7,736 nt of DNA from Chloroflexota bacterium. GTDB taxonomy: Bacteria > Chloroflexota > UBA6077 > JACQUR01. A program made the position numbers and the translations under genes. Positions 1 to 5,424 of the stretch are shown here, piece after piece. Position 1 is the first letter of the stretch. Each line of letters opens with the position of its first letter. The stretch covers positions 1 to 7,736 of the forward strand of contig JACQUR010000486.1 of assembly GCA_016210245.1 (NCBI GenBank). The letters are read 5' to 3'. Under the pieces are notes generated by a model. It was not told where the DNA came from and did not search any database. It saw nothing but the letters and a program-made list of their open reading frames with translations.

Positions 1-208
1 ACAGGAGGTCTGCGCTCCCAGGCAGGCCCACGCTCCGCGCGAAAACGTGACCCGCACCCGGCGCGGGGCCAGCCCAGCCCTCGCCAGCCGGAACCCGTGT
101 TCCCGCCTACCTCAGGGCCGGGGCCTCTTCGGGCGCGGGCACGAGCGCCTGGTCGGGCCTGGGCTCGGGGAACAGCTTCCCGAAGGGCCCATCTTCTGCC
201 TCCCCAAC
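1..208. other. Intergenic sequence at window start, no gene supported
   Basis: I see no recognisable gene, RNA or repeat here. On the minus strand the frame of the downstream GNAT gene stays open for 33 codons past its TGA (208 down to a TAG at 109-107). Those codons have high GC at the third position and encode a Pro/Glu-rich string containing GPFGKLFPEPRPDQ. There is no start codon in that stretch, so I do not call it a gene. Confidence 0.5.
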
Positions 209-694
209 TCAGATACCCTCGCGCTCCAGAGCCAGGACGACGGAGGCGGCGGCCTGGGTGGGCGGCACCGACCAGTAGCGGGCCAGCAGGTGCGCGGTGT
301 CGTTCCGAAGCACGAAGCCGTGGCCCTGGTAGAAGCGCACCGCCCAGGTCGCGCCGGCCCAGGTGCCCACCAGTACGGTGGGCGTGGGCGCCTCGCGCAC
401 GATGTGGGCCAGCAGTCGGCTGCCGATGCCCTGGTGCTGGAAGGTCGGCAGCACGTAGGCGTGGCGGATGAGCGTGGCATCGTGGACCTGCTGCCAGCCC
501 ATCATGCCCACCAGCTCTCCGGCCTCCTCCCAGCCGAGGAACTCGATCGTCCTGGCCTCCTCCTCCAGCTCCGACCAGGGCATGTAGGGATCGGAGAAGC
601 ACTCGGGCGGAATGTGGCCGCGATAGGCCTCGGCCGCCGCGTTGACGATCTGGAACAGCCGCGGCAGGTCCGCCGCGGCGCACGGTCGAATCAC
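209..694 (-). CDS. GNAT family N-acetyltransferase
   Basis: The 161-residue product is a complete single-domain GNAT protein, which would transfer an acetyl group from acetyl-CoA to an amine in the cytoplasm; the substrate cannot be read from sequence. It opens with the typical IRPCAAADLPRL first strand and helix. It carries the acetyl-CoA pyrophosphate loop QHQGIG at residues 86-91, inside VLPTFQHQGIGSRLL, and the late motif AVRFYQGHGF at 118-127 typical of the last acetyl-CoA-contacting helix. The start is a GTG at 694-692, chosen because a near-perfect Shine-Dalgarno sequence, AGGAGGTGAT (706-697), lies just upstream with 6 nt between AGGAGG and GTG. The GTG overlaps the TGA of a 25-codon leader ORF as GTGA, so translation is probably coupled to it. 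The family call is firm; the specific function is unknown. Confidence 0.9.
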   Translation of the reverse strand: MIRPCAAADLPRLFQIVNAAAEAYRGHIPPECFSDPYMPWSELEEEARTIEFLGWEEAGELVGMMGWQQVHDATLIRHAYVLPTFQHQGIGSRLLAHIVREAPTPTVLVGTWAGATWAVRFYQGHGFVLRNDTAHLLARYWSVPPTQAAASVVLALEREGI

Positions 695-768
695 GCATCA
701 CCTCCTGGTCGGGCCGTCCGGGCGAGAGGCACCAGGCGCGACCAGGAGCAGCAACGGAGCCAGTCCAT
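691..768 (-). CDS. Putative 25-residue leader ORF overlapping the GNAT start
   Basis: This short ORF begins MDWLRCCSWSRL and ends RPGGDA. Its ATG (768-766) lies 8 nt after a perfect AGGAGG (782-777), and its TGA overlaps the GTG start of the GNAT gene by the classic 4-base GTGA arrangement. Both the ribosome binding site and the overlap are seen directly. The peptide has two Trp, two adjacent Cys and four Arg in 25 residues, which would be a feature of a regulatory leader peptide, but I see no clear attenuator hairpin. It resembles no family I know. It may simply be a translational-coupling device, or chance coding in GC-rich DNA. Confidence 0.45.
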   Translation of the reverse strand: MDWLRCCSWSRLVPLARTARPGGDA

Positions 769-833
769 AACACGTCCCTCCTGCAAGCGCGTTTCTTCCT
801 CAGATGCCGCGCCTATGGTAGTACAGAGGCGGC

Positions 834-860
834 TTGCAGGCCATAGGGTGGTGCTACAAT
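834..860 (+). promoter_or_regulatory. Predicted extended -10 promoter of apgM
   Basis: TACAAT at 855-860 is preceded by TG one base upstream (TGCTACAAT), an extended -10 element. A weak -35-like TTGCAG lies at 834-839 with a short 15-bp spacer, acceptable for an extended -10. Transcription would begin near 867, so the ATG at 859 lies within the -10 box and cannot be the translation start of this transcript. A motif pair GGTAGTACA (817-825) and GGTGCTACA (850-858) straddles the region and could be a regulator site. Confidence 0.55.
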
Positions 861-912
861 GGGTTGCGACGGGTTGCGACACGAAGACGTGGAGCCACGG
901 GGAGGTGCTGGA

Positions 913-2127
913 TTGGTCGCCACGGACATCCTGAAAGACCTGGTGCAGAAGACGTCGTCCAGGATCCTGCTGCTGGTGTGCGACGGGCTGGGCGGGCTGC
1001 CCCATCCCGAGAGCGGCAAGACGGAGCTGGAGACGGCGCGCACCCCGAACCTGGACGCGCTGGCCCAACGCTCCAACCTGGGCATTGCCGAGCTGGTGGC
1101 TCCGGGTATCACCCCTGGCAGCGGCCCGGGGCACCTGTCGATCTTCGGCTACGATCCCATCCAGTACCAGGTGGGGCGGGGCGCCCTCTCGGCCATCGGG
1201 ATCGGGCTGGACATGACGCCCCAGGACGTCGCCGCCCGCATCAACTTCTGCACCCTCGACGAGCAGGGCAGGATCACCGACCGGCGGGCCGGGCGCATCC
1301 CGACCGAGGAGTCGGCTCGCCTGGCGGCCCTGCTCCAGGCGCGGGTCACCCTGCCAGGCGTGGAGGCGATCGTGCGCCCGGAGATGGACTACCGAGGCGT
1401 GCTGCTGCTGCGGGGCGAGGGCCTGTCCGATCAGCTCTCCGACACCGATCCGCAGATCACCGCGGTGCCGCCGCTGCCGGTGCGCCCCACGGCGCCCGGC
1501 CTGGACGCGCAGCACACGGCCGAGCTGGTCAACCGCTTCCTGGACCAGGCCCGGCAGGTCCTGCGCCAGGAACGCCCAGCCAACGGGGTGCTGCTGCGCG
1601 GGTTTGCCAAGTACCCGGACCTGCCCAAGGTGGCGGACCGCTACCAGTTGAAGGCTGGCGCCGTGGCGATCTATCCGATGTACCGCGGCCTGGCCCGCCT
1701 GGTGGGTATGGAGCTGCTGCCCACGGGCAAGACCATGCGGGACCAGATCGAGACCGTGCGCCAGCACTGGAGTGAGTTCGACTTCTTCTTCGTTCACTTC
1801 AAGTACACCGACAGCGCGGGCGAGGACGGCGACTTCGCCCGCAAGGTGCGGATGATCGAGGAGGTCGACGGCTACATCCCGGACCTGCTGGCGCTGGGCG
1901 CGGACGTGTTCGCCATCACCGGCGACCACTCCACCCCGGCGGTGCTGAAGGCCCACTCCTGGCACCCGGTGCCCTTCATGCTCCACTCGCGCTGGGTCTT
2001 GCCGGACGAGGCCGAGCGGTTCACCGAGCGCCACGCGCGGCGCGGCAGCCTGGGCCACTTCCACATGTCCCAGGCGATGGTGCTGCTGCTAGCCAACGCG
2101 CTGAAACTACTGAAGTACGGCGCCTGA
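913..2127 (+). CDS. apgM: Cofactor-independent phosphoglycerate mutase, archaeal (ApgM) type
   Basis: The product interconverts 3-phosphoglycerate and 2-phosphoglycerate in glycolysis and gluconeogenesis without 2,3-bisphosphoglycerate. With the TTG start it is 404 residues, the usual length for this alkaline-phosphatase-superfamily branch. N-terminal metal site: LLLVCDGLGG with Asp24. The catalytic serine is probably Ser70 in PGSGPGHLSIFGYDP. The C-terminal metal-binding part contains HFKYTDSAGEDGD, a TGDHSTP motif and HSWHPVPF. I chose TTG at 913 because GGGGAGGT (899-906) sits 6 nt upstream and because the earlier in-frame ATG at 859 overlaps the promoter -10 box. A long hairpin starts at the stop codon and a metallo-hydrolase gene follows on the same strand. 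Family assignment is strong; the gene symbol refers to the archaeal-type subfamily. Confidence 0.93.
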   Translation: MVATDILKDLVQKTSSRILLLVCDGLGGLPHPESGKTELETARTPNLDALAQRSNLGIAELVAPGITPGSGPGHLSIFGYDPIQYQVGRGALSAIGIGLDMTPQDVAARINFCTLDEQGRITDRRAGRIPTEESARLAALLQARVTLPGVEAIVRPEMDYRGVLLLRGEGLSDQLSDTDPQITAVPPLPVRPTAPGLDAQHTAELVNRFLDQARQVLRQERPANGVLLRGFAKYPDLPKVADRYQLKAGAVAIYPMYRGLARLVGMELLPTGKTMRDQIETVRQHWSEFDFFFVHFKYTDSAGEDGDFARKVRMIEEVDGYIPDLLALGADVFAITGDHSTPAVLKAHSWHPVPFMLHSRWVLPDEAERFTERHARRGSLGHFHMSQAMVLLLANALKLLKYGA

Positions 2128-2195
2128 GTTCATGGTTCCTGGTGGGAGCGGCACGGCCTGCCGGTGTTGCTCCCGCCAGGAACTACGAACTCGGG
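2123..2195 (+). repeat. 27-bp stem hairpin including the apgM stop codon
   Basis: Arms 2123-2149 and 2169-2195 pair over 27 positions with one A-C mismatch (2132/2186) and three G-U wobbles, around a 19-nt loop. The core arm is GTTCCTGGTGGGAGC against GCTCCCGCCAGGAAC. The TGA of apgM (2125-2127) is in the 5' arm, and the 3' arm reaches into the G-run that serves as ribosome binding site of the next gene. No T-tract follows, so a standard intrinsic terminator is unlikely. A U-less terminator, an RNA stabiliser, a coupling device or a palindromic repeat insertion are all possible. Confidence 0.75.
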
Positions 2196-2211
2196 GGGGA
2201 GCACATCCGAC

Positions 2212-3075
2212 TTGGCCACCGAGAGCGGAGCAGTCTCCACCTGCGAGCTTGGCCCGATCCGCGTCCACTGGCTGGATGGCGGAGCGTTTCGGTTGGATGG
2301 AGGGGCGCTGTTCGGGCCCGTGCCAAAGAAGCTGTGGGCGCAGCGCTACCCGTGCGATGCCAACAACCTGGTGCCGATGGCTGCGCGGCCGCTGCTGATC
2401 GAGACTGGCGGGGGCTGGCTGCTGGTCGACAGCGGCTTCGGCCACCACCTGCCGGAGCGCCTGCGCCGCATCTACACCCTGGAGCGGCCGGCGGCCCTGG
2501 AGGCTTCGCTGGCCCGCCTGGGCCTCGCCCCGGAGCAGATCGACTGGGTGGTCCTCACCCACCTGCACCTCGACCACGCCAGCGGCCTGGTGCGGGTGGG
2601 GCCGGACGGCCGCCTGCGCCCGCTGTTCGCGCGGGCGCGCCACCTCGTGCAGGAGCTGGAGGTGCAGGCGATGGCCAAGCCGCACGAGCGCGAGCGCCAC
2701 GCCTACGACCAGGCGGGTTGGCAACCGCTGGTGGAGGCAGGGCTGGTGGAACTGGTCCAGGACACGCGCGAGGTCCTGCCCGGGGTGGAGGTGTTCCGCA
2801 CCGGGGGGCACAGCCGCGGGCACCAGGGGCTGCGGCTGGCAGTGGGCGACACCACCGCGCTGCACCTGGGCGACGTGCTGCCCACCTCGGCCCACCTCCG
2901 CCCGCTCTGGGTCAGCGCGCTCGATGATTACCCCCTGGAGAGCATCGAGGTGAAGCGGCGCTGGCTGGGCCAGGCCGCCGCCCACGGCTGGTGGCTGACC
3001 TTCTACCACGACCCCCGCGTGCTAGCCGGCCGCTGCAGCGCCGAGTACGAGCTGATCCAACCGGTTGCAGTCTGA
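2212..3075 (+). CDS. Metallo-beta-lactamase-fold hydrolase
   Basis: A cytoplasmic zinc-dependent hydrolase of the MBL superfamily, in the broad group that includes lactonase-like YtnP/AttM proteins; the substrate is unknown. With a TTG start it has 287 residues. Visible metal ligands are HLHLDH at 117-122 (in VVLTHLHLDHASG), the TGGHSRGH histidine at 200, Asp221 in LHLGDVLPTSAHL and His266 in TFYHDPRV. No signal peptide is seen. TTG at 2212 is preferred because the G-rich GGGGGGGAG (2193-2201) lies about 10 nt upstream. A GTG at 2164 would give 303 residues but falls inside the hairpin loop with no good ribosome binding site. It shares the strand with apgM, 84 bp downstream, and is probably co-transcribed unless the hairpin terminates. 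A second hairpin overlaps its stop. Confidence 0.85.
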   Translation: MATESGAVSTCELGPIRVHWLDGGAFRLDGGALFGPVPKKLWAQRYPCDANNLVPMAARPLLIETGGGWLLVDSGFGHHLPERLRRIYTLERPAALEASLARLGLAPEQIDWVVLTHLHLDHASGLVRVGPDGRLRPLFARARHLVQELEVQAMAKPHERERHAYDQAGWQPLVEAGLVELVQDTREVLPGVEVFRTGGHSRGHQGLRLAVGDTTALHLGDVLPTSAHLRPLWVSALDDYPLESIEVKRRWLGQAAAHGWWLTFYHDPRVLAGRCSAEYELIQPVAV

Positions 3076-3125
3076 AGCAAGCTGGAGGCTGGAGAGCGGG
3101 CGCTCCAACCTCCACCCTGCTTCAG
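3072..3125. repeat. Imperfect 26-bp inverted repeat between convergent genes
   Basis: Arms 3072-3097 and 3100-3125 match at 22 of 26 positions with a 2-nt loop. CTGAAGCA at the start pairs with TGCTTCAG at the end, and the inner parts contain CTGGAG and CTCCA blocks. The hydrolase stop TGA (3073-3075) is within the 5' arm and the Lrp-like gene ends 10 bp past the 3' arm. It could act as a bidirectional terminator for the converging genes, though no T-tract is present. Confidence 0.6.
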
Positions 3126-3135
3126 TGGCCCCGGT

Positions 3136-3366
3136 CTACTCCACCACCGGGCAGGTCAGGGTGTTCTCCACCCCACTCACCCCGTGGACCTGGTTGAGCA
3201 CCAGCTTGCCGACCGCGTTCAAGTCGGGGGCTTCCACCACGGCGATGATGTCGTAGGGGCCGATGATCACGTCCGCCGCCCGCACCCCCGGCCTGCTCCG
3301 CAGCTCCTGCTGAGCCGCCTCCGTCTTGCCCACCTCAGTCTTGATCAGCACGTACGCTCGGGTCAT
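3136..3366 (-). CDS. Stand-alone Lrp/AsnC ligand-binding (RAM) domain protein
   Basis: A 76-residue protein corresponding to the C-terminal effector-binding domain of Lrp/AsnC regulators with no helix-turn-helix. The opening RAYVLIKTEVGKTE strand and helix, the middle RAADVIIGPYDIIAVVEAP and the end NQVHGVSGVENTLTCPV follow the beta-alpha-beta-beta-alpha-beta pattern of this domain. Such proteins normally form oligomers that bind amino acids or other small ligands; partner and ligand are not evident here. ATG at 3366 is favoured by GAGGTG 6 nt upstream (378-373 in the 3000s). The frame stays open further upstream only because it runs through the TTCGAA repeats, which is not coding. It converges on the MBL hydrolase. 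The fold call is strong, the role unknown. Confidence 0.88.
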   Translation of the reverse strand: MTRAYVLIKTEVGKTEAAQQELRSRPGVRAADVIIGPYDIIAVVEAPDLNAVGKLVLNQVHGVSGVENTLTCPVVE

Positions 3367-3397
3367 GGCTGCACCTCGTTGTGTAGACCTGGAATCC

Positions 3398-3426
3398 ACA
3401 ATAGTGGCCGCCAGGAGCGCCGTCAA
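3398..3426 (-). promoter_or_regulatory. Predicted sigma-70 type promoter of the Lrp-like gene
   Basis: On the minus strand TTGACG (3426-3421) and TATTGT (3403-3398) are separated by exactly 17 bp. This predicts a start near 3391 and a leader of about 25 nt before the ATG at 3366. Both boxes are good matches to the consensus. Confidence 0.65.
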
Positions 3427-3437
3427 GACCAGGAGGC

Positions 3438-3561
3438 GGGAAATTCGAATTTCGAATTTCGAATTTCGAATGGCTGCCCCCGCCCGGGTCGGGCATAACG
3501 GGAAATTCGAAATTCGAATTTCGAATTTCGAATGGCTGCCCCTGCCCGGGTCGGGTATAAT
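3438..3561. repeat. Tandem 62-bp duplication with TTCGAA/AATTTCG heptamers
   Basis: Copies 3438-3499 and 3500-3561 agree at 58 of 62 positions. Each begins GGGAAATTCGAA, continues with several AATTTCG heptamers, then TGGCTGCCCC, a GCCCGGGTCGGG block and a terminal AT-rich hexamer. That hexamer is CATAAC in copy 1 and TATAAT in copy 2. The AT-rich ladder is unlike the surrounding GC-rich DNA. I regard it as a non-coding, probably genome-dispersed repeat. It separates the Lrp-like promoter from the tRNA. Confidence 0.85.
3556..3561 (+). promoter_or_regulatory. Predicted -10 box of the tRNA-Thr promoter, in repeat copy 2
   Basis: A perfect TATAAT ends the second copy of the 62-bp repeat, 27 bp before the tRNA 5' end, predicting a start near 3568. 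At 17 bp spacing the -35 position holds only TGGCTG, which is weak. Confidence 0.55.
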
Positions 3562-3588
3562 ACTTCTTGGTTCTGGCCAGACCACCTG

Positions 3589-3660
3589 GCCGATGTAGCT
3601 CAATGGCAGAGCACGCGCTTCGTAAGCGCGGGGTTAGGGGTTCAAGTCCCCTCATCGGCT
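3589..3660 (+). tRNA. tRNA-Thr (anticodon CGT)
   Basis: A full cloverleaf can be drawn. The 7-bp acceptor stem is GCCGATG (3589-3595) with CATCGGC (3653-3659). The D arm is GCTC/GAGC with GG in the loop. The anticodon stem CGCGC/GCGCG encloses TTCGTAA, so the anticodon CGT (3621-3623) reads ACG. The T arm AGGGG/CCCCT encloses TTCAAGT. The discriminator is T3660 and CCA is not encoded, since CCC follows. The overall sequence resembles bacterial threonine tRNAs. The gene faces the convergent vapC-like gene and has no evident terminator. Confidence 0.95.
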
Positions 3661-3685
3661 CCCCTCTTTCGGCACCACCTGCGCG

Positions 3686-4066
3686 TCAGACGTCAACGAG
3701 GTTCAGGCGCCGGCCCAGCACCCGCGCGATGCGCTCCAGGTCTGTGCGGTCGCTGGTCACCACCGCGTCGTCGCGCTGCAAGGCGCTGATGACGACGGTG
3801 GCATCGGGGACATCGGTCGTGCTGCTCCGGGCCAGGGCGGCGCCGACATTGCGCGCGGCGCTCTCCACCAGCGGTTCCAGGTGGCAGCCGCCAAGGAGGC
3901 GTGCCAGGCCAGGCTGCGGTCCGCCGCGCCACGCCTGGGCAAGAATGGCCGTCGGCACGATCGGAAGTACACCCCGCTGCAGCGCGCGGGCGTGGATAGC
4001 CCACAGGCGGCGATCGCCTTGCTCGCCCGCCAGCAGCGCCCCGCAATCGTAGGTCAGTCCTGCCAC
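3686..4066 (-). CDS. vapC: PIN-domain toxin, VapC family
   Basis: The 126-residue protein is a PIN-domain ribonuclease, the toxin of a type II pair, which would cleave RNA (VapC family members often cut tRNA or rRNA) when its antitoxin is lost. The acidic active-site residues are visible: Asp7 in LTYDCGALLAGE with Glu15 nearby, Asp85/Asp88 in TTDVPDATVVISA and Asp106/Asp109 in VVTSDRTDLERIA. The start is GTG at 4066, which overlaps the 3' end of the antitoxin gene by 13 bp, so translation is likely coupled. Length and motif spacing are normal, and no damage is seen. It is the second gene of the operon and ends 26 bp from the convergent tRNA-Thr gene. Confidence 0.85.
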   Translation of the reverse strand: MAGLTYDCGALLAGEQGDRRLWAIHARALQRGVLPIVPTAILAQAWRGGPQPGLARLLGGCHLEPLVESAARNVGAALARSSTTDVPDATVVISALQRDDAVVTSDRTDLERIARVLGRRLNLVDV

Positions 4067-4320
4067 GTAGCAACCTGGGGACCGCGCACGACGCCGGCCT
4101 CATCCAGCAGTCGATCGGCCTCGGCGAGTTCCTCCGCCGCCAGCGCCCCATGCTCGGCCTCCCACTCCTTGACGAGGTCGAGGCCCTGCCTCAGGTTGAG
4201 GTAGTACGCCAGAGCGGTGTTGACCAGGGCGGAAACCTGGCCGCCCTCCTCTCCCGCTCTCTGAACCACCTCCGCCCAGATCTCCGGGCGGAAGCTCACC
4301 GATCGTTTCTTCACTGCCAT
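4054..4320 (-). CDS. vapB: VapB-like ribbon-helix-helix antitoxin
   Basis: The 88-residue protein has a basic N-terminus and an RHH-like segment, KKRSVSFRPEIWAEVVQRAG, then VSALVNTALAYYLN. An acidic, Ala/Glu-rich C-terminal tail (AAEELAEADRLLDEAG) could wrap the toxin. It would neutralise the PIN protein encoded directly downstream with a 13-bp overlap and repress its own promoter. The ATG at 4320 fits the start of the RHH fold and coincides with the predicted transcription start, so the mRNA would be leaderless; indeed I find no ribosome binding site. The open frame extends upstream beyond this ATG, but that part lies in the promoter and in the shadow of the neighbouring gene. Confidence 0.8.
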   Translation of the reverse strand: MAVKKRSVSFRPEIWAEVVQRAGEEGGQVSALVNTALAYYLNLRQGLDLVKEWEAEHGALAAEELAEADRLLDEAGVVRGPQVATWQD

Positions 4321-4326
4321 GCCCCA

Positions 4327-4355
4327 ATGGTAACACCGAGGTATCACCACGTCAA
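4327..4355 (-). promoter_or_regulatory. vapBC promoter with two operator-like repeats; predicted leaderless
   Basis: On the minus strand TTGACG (4355-4350), a 17-bp spacer and TACCAT (4332-4327) form a good sigma-70 type promoter. Six bases follow before the ATG at 4320, so +1 falls on the A of the start codon. The spacer and -10 box contain GGTGATACC (4348-4340) and GGTGTTACC (4337-4329). Each is an interrupted GGT-N3-ACC palindrome, set 11 bp apart, about one helical turn. This is what an RHH autorepressor site would look like. Confidence 0.6.
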
Positions 4356-4405
4356 GCAGGTCGTCCTCCCGAGAACCTGGCAGCTTCTGACACGCTGTAG
4401 GATGA

Positions 4406-4735
4406 CTACCGGCCCACGATGCCTTCTCGCTTCTCCTCCTCGTACAGCCGCTCGACGACGAACTCTTTGAGGAGGGTCTGGTAGCCCTTGCGCTTCCTGG
4501 CGGCCAGCGCCTTGATCCTGCCCAAGGTATCCTCATCGAACCGCACGGCGATGGGCCTCGTGCGCGGACGGGACGGCGGCAGAATATCCTCCGGCACCGG
4601 GCCCATCTGCGCCAGAATCCCTTCACCGAGGCGATGCCTCGCCCAGAACGTAGCCTCCTCGGCCTCACTCTCGAACGCAGGCACGTCCTCAAAACGCTCG
4701 ACCGTCTCGATGCTCGGTTGCCTGGTCCTCGGCAT
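4406..4735 (-). CDS. CopG-type antitoxin, apparently without its toxin
   Basis: The 109-residue protein matches the CopG_antitoxin (BrnA-like) pattern. An N-terminal acidic segment VPAFESEAEEATFWARH is followed by a C-terminal ribbon-helix-helix, RPIAVRFDEDTLGRIKALAA then KGYQTLLKEFVVERLYEEE. Such proteins normally pair with a BrnT-type or similar small toxin and repress the operon. No toxin gene lies on either side: the 85 bp downstream is the vapBC promoter region, and upstream is an HNH fragment. The ATG at 4735 has no evident ribosome binding site, and it lies inside the end of the HNH fragment. It may have lost its original promoter, or be read by coupling from upstream. Confidence 0.75.
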   Translation of the reverse strand: MPRTRQPSIETVERFEDVPAFESEAEEATFWARHRLGEGILAQMGPVPEDILPPSRPRTRPIAVRFDEDTLGRIKALAARKRKGYQTLLKEFVVERLYEEEKREGIVGR

Positions 4736-4832
4736 AGTCGACTGTGAGTGGCCAGCAGCGGATGTGACAGTAGTGGCAGCGGTTGCCAGCGAGTCGCTTG
4801 ACTTGCTCCTTCTGGGCTGAGGTGAGAGCCAC
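4689..4832 (-). pseudogene. Truncated HNH-endonuclease-like fragment
   Basis: A 47-residue frame, from a GTG 7 bp after the stop of the HTH gene, begins VALTSAQKEQVKRLAGNRC. It continues with HYCH and then PLTVD, the layout of the first half of an HNH nuclease (a CxxC-like knuckle, here CHYC, then PLTVDH). The catalytic DH-x-P part should come next. Instead the frame reads VDYAEDQ and stops at 4689, because the CopG-type antitoxin gene starts there. A longer frame up to 4883 overlaps the HTH gene. I infer a gene fragment left by recombination, not an active enzyme. The match is short, so confidence is limited. Confidence 0.4.
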
Positions 4833-4839
4833 AGCTCGC

Positions 4840-5395
4840 TCAGGAGCGGGTCGTTCGCGCAGCGTGAACGCGGCTGGCAACACGCCTGGTTGCAGCCCGC
4901 GTCAGCTTGTCGGCCAGCGCGGCCATCTCCGCTTGCTCCGCCTGGGTGAGGTGCTGCCCCGCGTCCATCTTGTCGTTCAGCTCTTCGTAGCGTGCCACCT
5001 CGTCAGCCGGCAAACCAGCCAGGACCCATTCGTGCTGCCGAGCCGCAGCCTCGTCGCTCGCGGGGGTTCGCCGCGGCTCCCCGGTGCGCGCTGCCGCGAG
5101 CCGGTCGACGTGTACCCACACGTCTTCGCGGCGTACGAGCACGCGCCGCCCGACTCTCACCCCCCGCCAGCTCTCCAGACGCAACCCAGTTCTTGATCGT
5201 CTGGAGACTCACGCCGAGCATCCGGGCGGCCTGCCCGGTGGTCAGGTAGTCCTGCGCAGCGAGCTGAGGCGCGCCGGAGGAGGTGACAACCTGGGCCAGG
5301 AGCCTCTCGACGAGTTCAGCGTCCGCGTGCTCCTGCCGCGCCCGGAGGCGCTGGGCAAGATCATTCATCTTGCGTATGTCCGTCACACTGAGCAT
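4840..5395 (-). pseudogene. Excisionase-family HTH protein with frameshift
   Basis: Two frames join into one protein of about 184 residues. The N-terminal frame from ATG 5395 contains DYLTTGQAARMLGVSLQTIK and NWVASGELAG, a MerR/excisionase helix-turn-helix. The rest continues in another frame as VRVGRRVLVRREDVWVHVDR, the expected wing of the same domain. A charged helical tail follows (VARYEELNDKMDAGQHLTQA). The frame changes at a run of six G (5165-5160, minus strand); five G would restore it. It may be a real frameshift, polymerase slippage or a sequence error. The gene has its own TATAAT-type -10 box and sits upstream of the HNH fragment. Proteins of this layout usually bind DNA as antitoxins or small regulators. 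Confidence 0.7.
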
Positions 5396-5424
5396 CTGGA
5401 ACTCCGAGGACTGTGGCTGGCCGG

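Noticed and set aside
859..912. ATG at 859 as apgM start
   Set aside because: It overlaps the predicted -10 box and has no ribosome binding site; TTG 913 has one.
691..2064. 457-codon open frame on the minus strand opposite apgM
   Set aside because: It is antisense to a clearly recognised enzyme, has low-complexity His/Gln/Arg/Gly composition and no recognisable domain. Only its last 25 codons, with their own ribosome binding site, are kept as a leader ORF candidate.
2123..2201. T-box or riboswitch upstream of the MBL gene
   Set aside because: No T-box sequence or antiterminator pair is visible and the structure overlaps the upstream stop codon; a simple hairpin explains it.
2107..3009. 300-codon minus-strand frame opposite the MBL hydrolase
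   Set aside because: Antisense shadow; the LPPGT-NSG similarity to the plus-strand frame arises from the palindrome at 2123-2195.
3438..3561. CRISPR-like array
   Set aside because: There are only two adjacent 62-bp copies with no unique spacers and no cas genes.
3136..3603. Longer 155-residue version of the Lrp-like protein
   Set aside because: The extra N-terminus is a translation of the TTCGAA repeats and the promoter; the ATG at 3366 has a good ribosome binding site.
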